64,000 bases of DNA, from contig JACJWU010000006.1 in NCBI GenBank assembly GCA_020636995.1, positions 1-64,000 on the forward strand, in the 5' to 3' direction. The first letter of the stretch is position 1. Every line of letters starts with the position of its first letter. This stretch comes from Actinomycetota bacterium. GTDB taxonomy: Bacteria; Actinomycetota; Actinomycetes; S36-B12; UBA10799. A program made the translations under genes and the position numbers. A model generated the notes under the pieces. It searched no databases. It was not told the DNA's origin and saw only the letters and a list, made by a program, of their open reading frames with translations. Shown here piece after piece: positions 25,103 to 34,365 of this stretch.

Positions 25103-26033
25103 GGCCGGTCCGGAAGATCTCGTAGACCTCGCGCGTCGTCTTGCTCGGCAGCCCCGGGAAGTCCCGGTGCAGGCGGGTGTTGTCCAGCACCGGCCGGTGC
25201 AGCAGGAAGTCCACCTGTTCGGGGCCGTAGCGGCCCACGCCGATCCTGTGCATCACACCGAGGGCGGTGCGCACCCATCCGGCCGGGATCGCCACCACGC
25301 GGCTGCCCTCGGCCGTGGCGATGTCGCGCATGGTCATGATGCCGTCGCCGGCGACGTTGTAGATCCCGGTGCGCCGGCGCATGACGCCGCTGACGATGAT
25401 CTGCGCGACATCCTCGTCCCACACGAAGTTGAACGGCCCGTCGGACTCCCGGAACGTCAACACGACCTTGCCGGTGAACAGAGCGGTGATCTGGTTGTCC
25501 GTGCCTGCCCCGAGGATCGTGCCCGGCCGCAGGACGAGCTGCCCGAGGCCGGGATGCAGGCGACGGGCCCGCGCGAGCAGCCTTTCCACGGCAGCCTTGT
25601 GCCGGGAGTAGGCGAACTCGGGACTGCCCGGAACGGGCACGTCCTCGGTCAACGACCGTCCGTCGTTACGTGCGTAGTACCCGTAGGCGGCGCCCGAGGA
25701 GGTGACGGTCAGGTGACCGACACCGGCCTCCACACACGCGTCGACCACACGTTGCGTGCCGCCCACCTCGATGTCCTCGAGCTCGGCCTCAGTCATCCCC
25801 TTCGGCGGCTCCACGATCGCCGCCAGATGCACGACCGCGCCCACACCATGTTCGGTGAGCAGGCCCGTGAGGTCGGCATCGCGCAGGTCACCGGTGACAT
25901 AGGTGACCCCGGGGACGGGCTCGCGCGGATCGCGGACGTCGAGCGCGACCACGCCGACCCCTTCGTCCGCGAGACGCTCGACGACCTTCGACCCCAGGTA
26001 TCCGGTACCCCCGGTGACCAGGACCGTGTCCAC
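25095..26033 (-). CDS. NAD-dependent epimerase/dehydratase family protein
   Basis: 312 residues from a GTG six bases after the TPP-enzyme stop. Extended-SDR features: VLVTGGTGYLGSKV at the N terminus, VVHLAAIV, then VTSSGAAYG with the catalytic Ser and YSRHK for Tyr/Lys. The substrate may be a nucleotide sugar, a steroid or another lipid; the family name alone does not decide. Confidence 0.87.
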   Translation of the reverse strand: MDTVLVTGGTGYLGSKVVERLADEGVGVVALDVRDPREPVPGVTYVTGDLRDADLTGLLTEHGVGAVVHLAAIVEPPKGMTEAELEDIEVGGTQRVVDACVEAGVGHLTVTSSGAAYGYYARNDGRSLTEDVPVPGSPEFAYSRHKAAVERLLARARRLHPGLGQLVLRPGTILGAGTDNQITALFTGKVVLTFRESDGPFNFVWDEDVAQIIVSGVMRRRTGIYNVAGDGIMTMRDIATAEGSRVVAIPAGWVRTALGVMHRIGVGRYGPEQVDFLLHRPVLDNTRLHRDFPGLPSKTTREVYEIFRTGRG

Positions 26034-26039
26034 GCCCGA

Positions 26040-27812
26040 TCAGCCCTTGGGCTCTTGGTGCATCTTCTTGAAGGACTGCAGGGCGGGCGCCCACAGGTGT
26101 TCGACGTTGTTCACGTCGACCTGGACGACGGCCGGTCCGCCGCAGTCGCGTGCCTTCTCCAGCGCACCTCGTAGATCGGCACTGTCGGTGACGTGCTCGC
26201 CGTGGGCACCGAACGCCTCGGCCATGAGGTCGTAGCGGCACGGCGCGAAGTCCGCGTACACGACTTGGTCGTCGGGCAGCGACTTGTTGGTCAGCATCTT
26301 GCGTGCGACCGTGGCCACCGGGTGTGCGGCGATCTGCTGGCTCATCTTGACCATGCCCCACTGCCCGTCGACCAGCACGACGAAAACGATGGGCAGGTTG
26401 AGGCGAACCGCGCTCTCGATCTCGCTGGAGTGCATGCCGAACGCGCCGTCGCCGATGAGCACGCAAACCCGACGGTCGGGAGCCGCGACCGCAGCCCCGA
26501 GCGCCTGACCCATTCCCGCACCGAGCATGCCGAACTTGAACGTCGAGAGCGTGGAGCGGGCGATGTTCGCGTCGTGGTAGAAGTTCGACCACACCGCGGT
26601 GTTGCCACCGTCGAAGATCCACACGGTGTCCTCGGGCATCACAGCCTGCGCGACCGACGGCACGAGCGCCGGGTGCACCGGAGAACTGTGCGAGGACAGC
26701 GGCTTGTCGAGCTTCTCGCGCTCCTTGGCCCACTGCTCGCGCCAACCCTTCAGTTTCTCGGTGCGCGCCTGCATGTTCTTCGGGGCTCCCAGTTCCGCCA
26801 CAGCGTCAGCAAGCGCTCGCAGCGCCTCCTTGGCGTCGGCCAGGATCGCGACCTCGACGGGCTTGTTCACCCCGAGCCGGTCCTCGTCGTTGTCGATCTG
26901 GATCGTGTGCTGCTGTCCGGGCGGCGCCCAGTTCGGGGCCTTGCCCCACCAGTCGGTCTCACCCACTCGGGAGCCGACAATCAAGGCCACATCGGCCTCG
27001 TTGCGGGCCTCGTCGCACAACGCCAGCGCCGTCATCGGGATGGACTCCAGCCGGTCCTCGGGCAGTGCGCCGCGTGCGGCCCAGGATGTCGTGACAGGTG
27101 CGCCGAGCAGTTCGGCAAGGCGCGCCAACTCCTCCTCCGCGCCGGCGTGGTAGACCCCGGAACCGGCGTGGATGACCGGCTGTTCGCAGTCCACGAGCAT
27201 CTTGGCCGCCCTGGCCACCAGCACCGGATCGGCCTGGATCGGTGTCGTGCGGCGGTAACTCTCCGGCGCACGGATCGCGGAATCCTCAAGCCCGGTCGGC
27301 TGGTTGATGATGTTCTCGGGGATGTCGATGTGGACCACACCGGGACGGCCGGTGAAACTCACCCGCAGCGCCCGCCGCATGAGTTCGGGGATGCGGTCGG
27401 CCGAGGGCACGTGCACCGAGAACTTGGTCATCGGCGCGGTGACCCCGACCTGGTCGAAGTACTGGTACGTGCCGCCACGGTCGGGGTACGCGATCGGGAC
27501 GCGTCGCGAGGACGTGATCAGCAGGATCCGGTTGCCTTCGCCCTGTTCGACGGCCACCCCCGGCAGCACGTTGGCCACACCCGGGCCGTTGGATGCCATC
27601 GCGACCCCGAGCCGGCCGGTCAACCGCGCATACGCCCCGGCCATGTGCATCGCGGCGGCCTCGTGACGCGGGGAGTGCAGTTCGATCCCGTTGTCGGCCA
27701 GCGCCCGGTAGAGGCCGAAATACGTGCCGTCGATGATCCCGAACATGTCCTCGACGCCCTCGGCGGCGAGCATCTTCGCGATGACCTGACCCCCGGTCAG
27801 TCCCTTCCCCAT
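26040..27812 (-). CDS. thiamine-pyrophosphate-dependent enzyme (acetolactate synthase-like)
   Basis: 590 residues from the ATG at 27812, five bases after GGAAGGAA. The three-domain POX/ALS layout is intact: N-terminal Pyr domain with the cofactor-activating Glu in PRHEAAAMHMAGAYARLTG, central domain with HAGSGVYHAGAE, and C-terminal PP domain with GDGAFGMHSSEIESAVRLNL. It heads a four-gene operon ending in a BASS transporter. There is no small regulatory subunit nearby, so a role other than branched-chain synthesis (a 2-keto acid decarboxylase, carboligase or lyase) is likely. Confidence 0.85.
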   Translation of the reverse strand: MGKGLTGGQVIAKMLAAEGVEDMFGIIDGTYFGLYRALADNGIELHSPRHEAAAMHMAGAYARLTGRLGVAMASNGPGVANVLPGVAVEQGEGNRILLITSSRRVPIAYPDRGGTYQYFDQVGVTAPMTKFSVHVPSADRIPELMRRALRVSFTGRPGVVHIDIPENIINQPTGLEDSAIRAPESYRRTTPIQADPVLVARAAKMLVDCEQPVIHAGSGVYHAGAEEELARLAELLGAPVTTSWAARGALPEDRLESIPMTALALCDEARNEADVALIVGSRVGETDWWGKAPNWAPPGQQHTIQIDNDEDRLGVNKPVEVAILADAKEALRALADAVAELGAPKNMQARTEKLKGWREQWAKEREKLDKPLSSHSSPVHPALVPSVAQAVMPEDTVWIFDGGNTAVWSNFYHDANIARSTLSTFKFGMLGAGMGQALGAAVAAPDRRVCVLIGDGAFGMHSSEIESAVRLNLPIVFVVLVDGQWGMVKMSQQIAAHPVATVARKMLTNKSLPDDQVVYADFAPCRYDLMAEAFGAHGEHVTDSADLRGALEKARDCGGPAVVQVDVNNVEHLWAPALQSFKKMHQEPKG

Positions 27813-27935
27813 CACAGTTCCTTCCGCTTGGTTCGATTCCGACCCTAGGCGTGGGGAGATCGCCGTGTCCGCCCAACGCGGTGCGATCGTCCGTTCGGCG
27901 GGTCACCTTCCTGCCGTGCGTCGTAGATTCGTCGG

Positions 27936-30284
27936 GTGGCCGACCTTCTGCTGGGACGAACCGAATCCAACGCCGATGTCAGTGTGGCGACCGACGACCT
28001 GGTGACCCACGGTTTCATCGTGGGGATGACCGGCTCCGGTAAGACCGGCCTCGGCATCGGCCTCATCGAGGAGTGCCTCAACGCCGGCGTCCCATGCCTG
28101 CTCATCGACCCCAAGGGCGACCTCACGAACCTCGCGCTGGTGTTCCCCGGATTGAGCGGTCCCGAGTTCGAACCCTGGGTCGATCCGGCGCAGGCGAAGG
28201 AACTCGGCGTGCCGGAGTTCGCCGCGCAACAGGCGGCGATGTGGAAGGACGGCCTGGCGCCGTGGGGGATCGCCGAACCGCAAATGGCCGAGTTCAAGGC
28301 CAAGTTCGAGGTCGCGATCTACACCCCCGGTAGCAGCGCCGGCGTCCCACTCAACGTGCTCGGCTCGCTACAGGCGCCGCAGACCGACGACCAGGAGGTC
28401 GTCACCGACGAGATCGACGGGTACGTCACGAGCCTGCTGTCGGTCGTCGGAATCTCGGCGGACCCGTTGAGCAGTCGCGAGCACATCCTGCTGAGCAACA
28501 TCATCGCCACCGCCTGGGCCGCCGGGGAGAACATCGACCTGCCCACGCTGCTCGCTCGCGTGAACCAGCCCCCGATGCGCAAACTCGGGGTCTTCGACCT
28601 CGATGAGTTGTTCCCACCCAAGGACCGGCAGGCCTTCGCGATGAAGCTCAACGCCGTGCTCGCGGCGCCGACCTTCGCCAACTGGATCACCGGCCAGCCG
28701 ATCGACATCCAGTCGATGCTGTGGGCCGCCGATGGCCGCCCCCGCTGCGCGATCGTCACCACGGCGCACCTGTCCGACGAAGACCGGCAGAGCGCCACGT
28801 CGCTGGTTCTGAGCAAACTCGTCACCTGGATGCGCCGGCAGAGCGGGACCACAGACCTGCGCGCGCTGCTGTACATGGACGAGGTCGCGGGTTACCTGCC
28901 GCCCACCGCAGCACCCCCGACGAAGAAGCCGATCATGCTGCTGATGAAGCAGGCACGGGCGTTCGGCCTCGGCGTCGTGCTCAGCACCCAGAACCCGGTC
29001 GACATCGACTACAAGGCGATCAGCAACGCCGGCACGTGGATGATCGGGCGGTTGACCACGGAGAACGACAAGGCCCGCCTACTGGCCGGGATGCCACCCG
29101 GCGCCGACATCTCCGATGCCATCTCAGCCCTGGGCAAGCGGCAGTTCCTCATCCGCAAGGCCGGAAGGAACGACGTCGAGCAGTTCGGAACGCGGTGGGT
29201 GCGCAGTTACCTGCGCGGGCCGATGACCCGCGACCAGATCGTGCAGGTCATGGCATCGGCACCCGCCGAGCCGCCGCCGACCGCCACCCAGCCCGAGGCG
29301 CCGGTGCCCGACGGGGCCGCCACGCCAGCACCCGCGGCGGTCCCGGACCAGGTTCCCGAGCCCGCCCCCGCTGACGACGAGACCCCGGTGATGCCGACGG
29401 TGGCCGAGGGGATCCCGGTGGCGTACATGGACCCCGCGGCCCCGTGGGCCGGCCAGGTGGGCGCGGTGCCTGCCGCTTCGACCGGACCCCGGCTTGAGGC
29501 AGCCGTCATCGCCCGGGTGGTGGTGAAGTACGAGATGCCCAAAGCCGATCCCATCTCCGACGACTACGAGGCGGTGCTGTTCCCCGCTCCGGAGCAGACC
29601 CTCACGCTCTCGCCGATCGACGTGGACTACGACGACCGTGACCTGCTGACCCAAGCGCCTGCCAACGCCCGCTACGTGCTGCCCACCGCCAAGATCGCGA
29701 ACAAGACCTACTGGTCGACGTTGTCCAAGGACCTCACCGACCACGTGGTCGCCCACGAGCAGCGGGAGGTGTTGAGCAACCCGGACCTCAAGCTGTTCGC
29801 GCGGCCCGGCGAGACACCGGAAGACTTCGCAGCGCGTTGCCGGCAGACCGCGGCTGCGGAGGCGGACAAGAAGGCGGCGCCGTTGCGCACGAAGTACGAG
29901 AGCAAGTTGCGGACCTTGCACACCCGCCTCGGCAGCGCCCAGACCAAGGCGCAGCAGGCCAGTTCGGCGATGGGCAGCAGCATGCTCGATTCGGCCACCT
30001 CCGTGCTCGGGGGGTTCCTCGGAGGACGTAGGTCTGTGTCGTCGATCAGCGCCGCCGCCCGCCGAGCCTCAAGCGCGAAGGGTCGCGCGGACGCTGCCGC
30101 GGCCAAGGTCGACGAGGTGCAGATGCAGATCAACGACCTCGAGGCAGAACTCACCGCGGAGCTCGATGCGTTGAACGCGGAGTGGGAGGCCAAGGCCGCC
30201 GGTGTGGTCCCGGTCGCCGTGGCGCTGAAACGCACCGGGGTCCGGGTCACGGACCTGCGACTGCTGTGGGTACCGGTGGGCTGA
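27936..30284 (+). CDS. HerA/VirB4-like ATP-binding protein (helicase HerA C-terminal type)
   Basis: 782 residues from a GTG. The Walker A motif GMTGSGKTG is at residues 30-38, with LLIDPKGDL following; Walker B (LLYMDEVAGYLPP) is at about residue 312, then an ARAFGLGVVLSTQNPVDIDYK sensor region. Residues about 440-520 are a Pro/Ala-rich linker and the C-terminal third is a long basic coiled coil (after YESKLRTLHTRLG). This architecture is widespread in actinobacteria. It probably acts as a ring ATPase on DNA or protein, but no nuclease partner (NurA) is adjacent. Confidence 0.85.
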   Translation: MADLLLGRTESNADVSVATDDLVTHGFIVGMTGSGKTGLGIGLIEECLNAGVPCLLIDPKGDLTNLALVFPGLSGPEFEPWVDPAQAKELGVPEFAAQQAAMWKDGLAPWGIAEPQMAEFKAKFEVAIYTPGSSAGVPLNVLGSLQAPQTDDQEVVTDEIDGYVTSLLSVVGISADPLSSREHILLSNIIATAWAAGENIDLPTLLARVNQPPMRKLGVFDLDELFPPKDRQAFAMKLNAVLAAPTFANWITGQPIDIQSMLWAADGRPRCAIVTTAHLSDEDRQSATSLVLSKLVTWMRRQSGTTDLRALLYMDEVAGYLPPTAAPPTKKPIMLLMKQARAFGLGVVLSTQNPVDIDYKAISNAGTWMIGRLTTENDKARLLAGMPPGADISDAISALGKRQFLIRKAGRNDVEQFGTRWVRSYLRGPMTRDQIVQVMASAPAEPPPTATQPEAPVPDGAATPAPAAVPDQVPEPAPADDETPVMPTVAEGIPVAYMDPAAPWAGQVGAVPAASTGPRLEAAVIARVVVKYEMPKADPISDDYEAVLFPAPEQTLTLSPIDVDYDDRDLLTQAPANARYVLPTAKIANKTYWSTLSKDLTDHVVAHEQREVLSNPDLKLFARPGETPEDFAARCRQTAAAEADKKAAPLRTKYESKLRTLHTRLGSAQTKAQQASSAMGSSMLDSATSVLGGFLGGRRSVSSISAAARRASSAKGRADAAAAKVDEVQMQINDLEAELTAELDALNAEWEAKAAGVVPVAVALKRTGVRVTDLRLLWVPVG

Positions 30285-30296
30285 AACGGGCGTGCG

Positions 30297-30530
30297 TCCG
30301 GTGGGGCTCAGGTAGACCGATGGGGTTCAGGTAGACCGATGGGGCTCAGCGCCCGACGAACCCCACCTACCTGCACGAACCCCACCTACCTGCACGAACC
30401 CCACAGAACGCGGCAGGCGGGAGGCCACGCGACCCGACGACCGATGGGGCTCAGGTAGACCGATGGGGTTCAGGTCGTCCGGTGGGGTTCAGCGCCCGAC
30501 GAGCCCACCTACCTGCACGAACCCCACCCC
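30297..30530. repeat. family B element, copy 3, most complete
   Basis: This fills almost the whole 309-bp gap 30285-30593. Left-arm words begin TGGGG at 30302, 30321 and 30340, and right-arm words begin GAACCCCAC at 30358, 30377 and 30396: an exact 19-nt period on both arms around AGCGCCCGAC. A second, shorter palindrome of the same words follows from about 30441 to 30530. No gene or other signal is visible in the gap, apart from the expected promoter of the deformylase gene. Confidence 0.93.
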
Positions 30531-30593
30531 AACGCAGCAGGCAGCTGCCCAGGGCACCCACCCCCGGTCCCTGCCGATAATCTGGACTCCGTC

Positions 30594-31142
30594 ATGACAG
30601 AACGCGAACCCGGTTTCCTCGGCGTCGAGGGCACCGTCCACCCCATCGTGCAAGTGGGCGATCCCGTGCTGTCCACCCGCTGCGCGGAGGTCACCGAGTT
30701 CGACGAGAAGCTGCACCAACTGCTCGCCGACATGTTCGCCAGCATGTACGCCGCGGACGGTGTGGGCCTTGCCGCCAACCAGATCGGCGTGGGCCTGCGG
30801 GTGTTCGTCTACGACTGCCCGGACGCCGACCAGGTCTTCCACCGCGGCGTCATGATCAACCCCACGCTCGTACCACCGGCCGAGCGCCACCTCGACTCCG
30901 ACGAGGAGGGGTGCCTGTCGGTGCGCCATCAGTTCCATCCGCTCGCCCGACCTGACACCGCCACGGTCACCGGCTTCGACCACACCGGCGCGCCTATCGC
31001 GGCATCCGGGGACGGGCTGCTGGCCCGTTGCCTGCAGCACGAGTACGACCACCTCGAGGGCATGCTCTACATCGACCGGCTCTCCGCGCGGGCACGCAAG
31101 AAGGTGCTCAAAGCCTGGGCGGAGGAGCACCAAGCACTCTGA
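30594..31142 (+). CDS. def: peptide deformylase
   Basis: 182 residues. All three deformylase motifs are present: GVGLAANQIG, EEGCLSV and QHEYDHLEG (metal-binding Cys and two His, catalytic Glu). It removes the N-formyl group from nascent proteins in the cytoplasm. Length and spacing are typical of the actinobacterial type. Confidence 0.96.
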   Translation: MTEREPGFLGVEGTVHPIVQVGDPVLSTRCAEVTEFDEKLHQLLADMFASMYAADGVGLAANQIGVGLRVFVYDCPDADQVFHRGVMINPTLVPPAERHLDSDEEGCLSVRHQFHPLARPDTATVTGFDHTGAPIAASGDGLLARCLQHEYDHLEGMLYIDRLSARARKKVLKAWAEEHQAL

Positions 31143-31161
31143 GCGCTACGCCCCTGAACGC

Positions 31162-31224
31162 CGTTGACTGTCGCGCGGTTACGGGTTTGCGGCACCGGAA
31201 TCGGTAACCGAGCGGCACTCAACG
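31162..31224. repeat. family A palindrome, copy 4
   Basis: Outer ends CGTTGA/TCAACG with inner arms GCGCGGTTACGGGTTT and a diverged right arm. It lies 20 bp after the deformylase stop and 24 bp before the next start codon, so transcripts of the downstream gene probably begin close to or inside it. Confidence 0.87.
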
Positions 31225-31247
31225 TGGCGGCGTGATTGGCTCGAGGT

Positions 31248-32909
31248 ATGGACACTGACGTGATCGTCATCGGCGCTGGGCCGGGGGGCCTCGCCTGTGC
31301 CGCCTACCTGAGCGCGGTCGGCCGCAAGGTCGTCCTCGTGGACCGGCACACGGTTCCCGGCGGCAACATGAGTTGCTTCACCCACCGCGACCCCGCGACC
31401 GGCGAGGAGTACGAGTTCGACGTCGGCCTGCACTATCTCGGCGACTGCGGCCCGCGCGGCTCCATCCCGTCGGTGCTCGCCCCACTCGGCGTGCGGCCCG
31501 ACTACCTGCCCATGGATGCCAGCGCCTACGACACCCTGCTGTTCGGCGACGGCCAGGAGTTCGGCGTCCCCGCGGGCTTGAACAACTACGAAGCCGCGCT
31601 GATCGCCGCCTTCCCCGCCGAACGCGCCGCCATCGAGCAGTACGTCGGCTTACTCAAAGACGTGCGTTCGATGATGCGCGCCGGCATGCGTCGACCGGGT
31701 CTCGCGCAACTGCCTGGCCTGGCGATGCCCGCCTACCGGATGCTGCGGCTGATGAACGCCACTCTTGGCGACGTGCTGGATCGCATCGGCGCCTCGCCCC
31801 GTCTGCGAGCCGTGCTGGCGGGGATCAACGGCACCTACGGCCTGCCCCCGTCGCGCGCCTCGTTCTTCGTGCACGCGGGGGTGTTCCTGCACTACGCCAA
31901 CGGCGCCTGGTACCCGCAGGGCGGCGGTCAGCCCATCGCCGACGCCCTGGCTCGGGTCGTGCGGGACAACGGCGGCGAGGTCCTGCTGCGCACCCAGGTC
32001 GAGGAGATCCTGGTGACCGATGGCGAGGTCCGCGGAGTGCGCGTGCGACGTCCCGCCGCCGACCGTCGAAGGGGGCTCGGGGATGAGATCTCCGCGCCGG
32101 TCGTGGTGTCGGACGCGGACCTGAAGCGCACGTTCCTGGAGCTGCTTCCCCCCGAGTCACTACCGGCGGATCTGCGCCGTAAGGCCGCCCGGATGGGCAT
32201 GTCCGCACCGCTGTACATCGACTACCTCATCCTCGACCGCGATCTGGTGGCCGAGGGCAAACCCAACACCAACTGGTGGGTCTACCCCGATGACGATGTC
32301 GATGCGGCGTATTCCGATGCCGCCGCCGGCCGCATGACCGGCACGTCGTTCGCGTACCTCACCTCGGCGAGCCTCAAGGACCCGACCAACCCGCGACTCG
32401 CCCGACCCGGCCAGACCAACATCCAGGTGATGACGGTGGCGCCGGCCGATCACGGATTCTGGGGCTTACACGGACCGGGGCCCGTGGGTGGGGAGTCCTA
32501 CCGGCGCAACCCGGAGTACCTGCGACGCAAGGCCGAGATGCACGAATCGCTGATGCGCGCCGCCGAACGTGCGATCCCGGGGATCTCGGACGCGGTGGTC
32601 TTCCACGAGTCGGCGACCCCGATCACCCACGAACGGTTCGTTCGTTCCACCGGCGGGACGTCCTACGGCCTGGCCGCAACGCCTTCGCAGATGCTGCACA
32701 AGCGCCCCGGGGCGAAGACTCCGATCACGGGATTGTGGATGGTCGGGGCGGACACCCGCTTCCTGCACGGCATCGGCGGCACGCTGGGCGGCGGCATGAT
32801 GACCGCGGCAGCGATCTCCGGGGAACCGGTGTCGACGCTGGCACGGCTGAAGCTGCCGGACGTGTGGCGTCCCGAACCGGAGTTCCACCTTCCGCAGCGC
32901 ACGGCCTGA
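31248..32909 (+). CDS. phytoene desaturase-like FAD-dependent oxidoreductase
   Basis: 553 residues from the ATG at 31248. The N-terminal FAD motif VIVIGAGPGGLACAAYLSAVG is followed by HTVPGGNMSCFTHRD and the C-terminal FAD-binding closing motif GLWMVGADTRFLHGIGGTLGGG. This matches the CrtI/retinol-saturase/CrtISO group of NAD(P)/FAD oxidoreductases. No carotenoid synthesis genes are nearby, so the substrate may be a different polyene or lipid. Confidence 0.83.
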   Translation: MDTDVIVIGAGPGGLACAAYLSAVGRKVVLVDRHTVPGGNMSCFTHRDPATGEEYEFDVGLHYLGDCGPRGSIPSVLAPLGVRPDYLPMDASAYDTLLFGDGQEFGVPAGLNNYEAALIAAFPAERAAIEQYVGLLKDVRSMMRAGMRRPGLAQLPGLAMPAYRMLRLMNATLGDVLDRIGASPRLRAVLAGINGTYGLPPSRASFFVHAGVFLHYANGAWYPQGGGQPIADALARVVRDNGGEVLLRTQVEEILVTDGEVRGVRVRRPAADRRRGLGDEISAPVVVSDADLKRTFLELLPPESLPADLRRKAARMGMSAPLYIDYLILDRDLVAEGKPNTNWWVYPDDDVDAAYSDAAAGRMTGTSFAYLTSASLKDPTNPRLARPGQTNIQVMTVAPADHGFWGLHGPGPVGGESYRRNPEYLRRKAEMHESLMRAAERAIPGISDAVVFHESATPITHERFVRSTGGTSYGLAATPSQMLHKRPGAKTPITGLWMVGADTRFLHGIGGTLGGGMMTAAAISGEPVSTLARLKLPDVWRPEPEFHLPQRTA

Positions 32910-32910
32910 G

Positions 32911-33124
32911 GCAGATTGCGCCGACGACCACTGACTGGCCGGATACGCAATCTGCCCGCGGGAATACTGACCATCAGGCGCACGCGCTCAGGCAAATTGC
33001 GCCGACGACCACCACGTGGCCGGATACGCAATCTGCCCGCCGGAGCACTTACCATCAGGCGCACGCGCTCAGGCACATTGCGCCGACGACCACTGACTGG
33101 CCGGATACGCAATCTGCCCGCGGG
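32911..33124. repeat. family D: 81-bp tandem repeat, 2.6 copies, each a hairpin
   Basis: Copies start at 32911, 32992 and 33073 (period 81). Each contains arms GCAGATTGCG / CGCAATCTGC (perfect in copy 1, one mismatch in copies 2 and 3) around a 26-nt loop. It lies between two convergent genes. This family is seen at only one place in the window. Confidence 0.92.
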
Positions 33125-33144
33125 GCGGCGCACCGACCCGCCTA

Positions 33145-34365
33145 CTACAGCAGCGGCAGGTCCGCATTCGGCCGCAGCGTCACCTTGACCGCCTGGTCCT
33201 TGGGCCCCGCCGAAGCCGTGGTCAGCCCCTGCTGCCACTCATCGAGGGAGTAGGTGTGGGTCACCAGCCCGTCGACGAGGTAGGCGGGATCGGCCAGCCA
33301 CTCGGCGACCTGTTCCATCGTGCGCCGACCCCCCAACGCCGGCTCCGGGCCGGAGTTGATGGTCCCCTGCACGGTCAACTCACGGCTCCACACAAGGCTC
33401 CAGTCGACGCTCTGTTTGCCGGCCGCACCCACCAGCACGAGCATGCCGCCGGGGCGCAGGATGTGCAGGGCGAGGTCGATCGTGTCCGGGTAGCCGACGC
33501 AGTCGAACACCGCGTCCACCCCCTGTTCGAGGATGGGCACCTTGGTCATGCGCGGCCGCACTACCCGGCCACCGTCGCTGGCCGCCAACTCCTCCACCGC
33601 ACCCGCACCGGTCGGCAGAATGCGCGTGGCACCGGCCTCCAGCGCGCGCTGCGACCCGAACTCGCCCGGGCTCACCATCGCGATGTCCAGATCCGGGTGC
33701 AGCATCCGCAGGGCTGCCGTCACCAGCAGGCCGATCGTCCCCGGGCCGATCACCACGACCCGGTCGCCGGTGCGCTTCCATTGCAAGGCGGCGTGCAGCC
33801 CGATGGACGCGGGCTCGGCCAGCACGGCCCGCTTCGATGGCACATCTCCGATAGGGATGCACTGCGATTCGTGCGCGACGAGGCTCTCCCCCCAGCCGCC
33901 ACCGACGGCGTCCGAGAACCCCTGCCCGGGCGCGTGGCATCCGGTGATCCCGGCCTCGTCGAAGCGTTCGCACGCGTAGGGCCGGCCCTCCCGGCACGTG
34001 CGGCACGGCTCGAATCCGCGGTGCACGCACGAGATGATCGGGTCCAGCACGACCCGCTGTCCCTCGAGGGATCCGTCGGTGACCACGCCGACGAGCTCGT
34101 GTCCGGGGATCGCCTTCGACTCGGCGTAGAAAGCGGACATGACGAAGGACGACTTCGCGTGCGCCAAGCCCACGTCGCTGCCACAGATCCCGCTGAGTTC
34201 GGGCTTGATCCGCACCCAACCGTCGGCCTTGGGCAGAGCCGGTTCACGCACGTCGGCCAGGCGCATCAGGCCACCGGGACCCCAACCGGCGTCACTCTTG
34301 ACCTTGCCCGCCGCCGCGGTCCAGAGGTAGCGCGGCGTGGACAGGTCGGCCAGTACCGCCTTCAC
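33145..34365 (-). CDS. zinc-type medium-chain alcohol dehydrogenase
   Basis: 406 residues from a GTG that overlaps the FMO stop (GTGA). Features of the zinc MDR family: catalytic Cys in SGICGSDVGLAHAK, GHELVGVV, a structural-zinc region CRTCREGRPYACERF and the nucleotide-binding VVVIGPGTIGLLV. It resembles glucose/threonine dehydrogenase-like enzymes. Coupled to the flavin monooxygenase gene, so it may supply or consume a carbonyl substrate or product of that enzyme. Confidence 0.85.
   Translation of the reverse strand: MKAVLADLSTPRYLWTAAAGKVKSDAGWGPGGLMRLADVREPALPKADGWVRIKPELSGICGSDVGLAHAKSSFVMSAFYAESKAIPGHELVGVVTDGSLEGQRVVLDPIISCVHRGFEPCRTCREGRPYACERFDEAGITGCHAPGQGFSDAVGGGWGESLVAHESQCIPIGDVPSKRAVLAEPASIGLHAALQWKRTGDRVVVIGPGTIGLLVTAALRMLHPDLDIAMVSPGEFGSQRALEAGATRILPTGAGAVEELAASDGGRVVRPRMTKVPILEQGVDAVFDCVGYPDTIDLALHILRPGGMLVLVGAAGKQSVDWSLVWSRELTVQGTINSGPEPALGGRRTMEQVAEWLADPAYLVDGLVTHTYSLDEWQQGLTTASAGPKDQAVKVTLRPNADLPLL

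Noticed and set aside
26193..27848. A 551-codon plus-strand frame
   Set aside because: Antisense to the complete TPP enzyme; composition is that of a shadow frame.
30297..30530. CRISPR or tRNA-like cluster in the family B copy
   Set aside because: Words are contiguous with a 19-nt period and inverted on two arms; no cloverleaf or spacers.
32911..33124. CRISPR array (regular repeats)
   Set aside because: The 81-bp units are repeated over their whole length with no variable spacers, and no cas genes are present.
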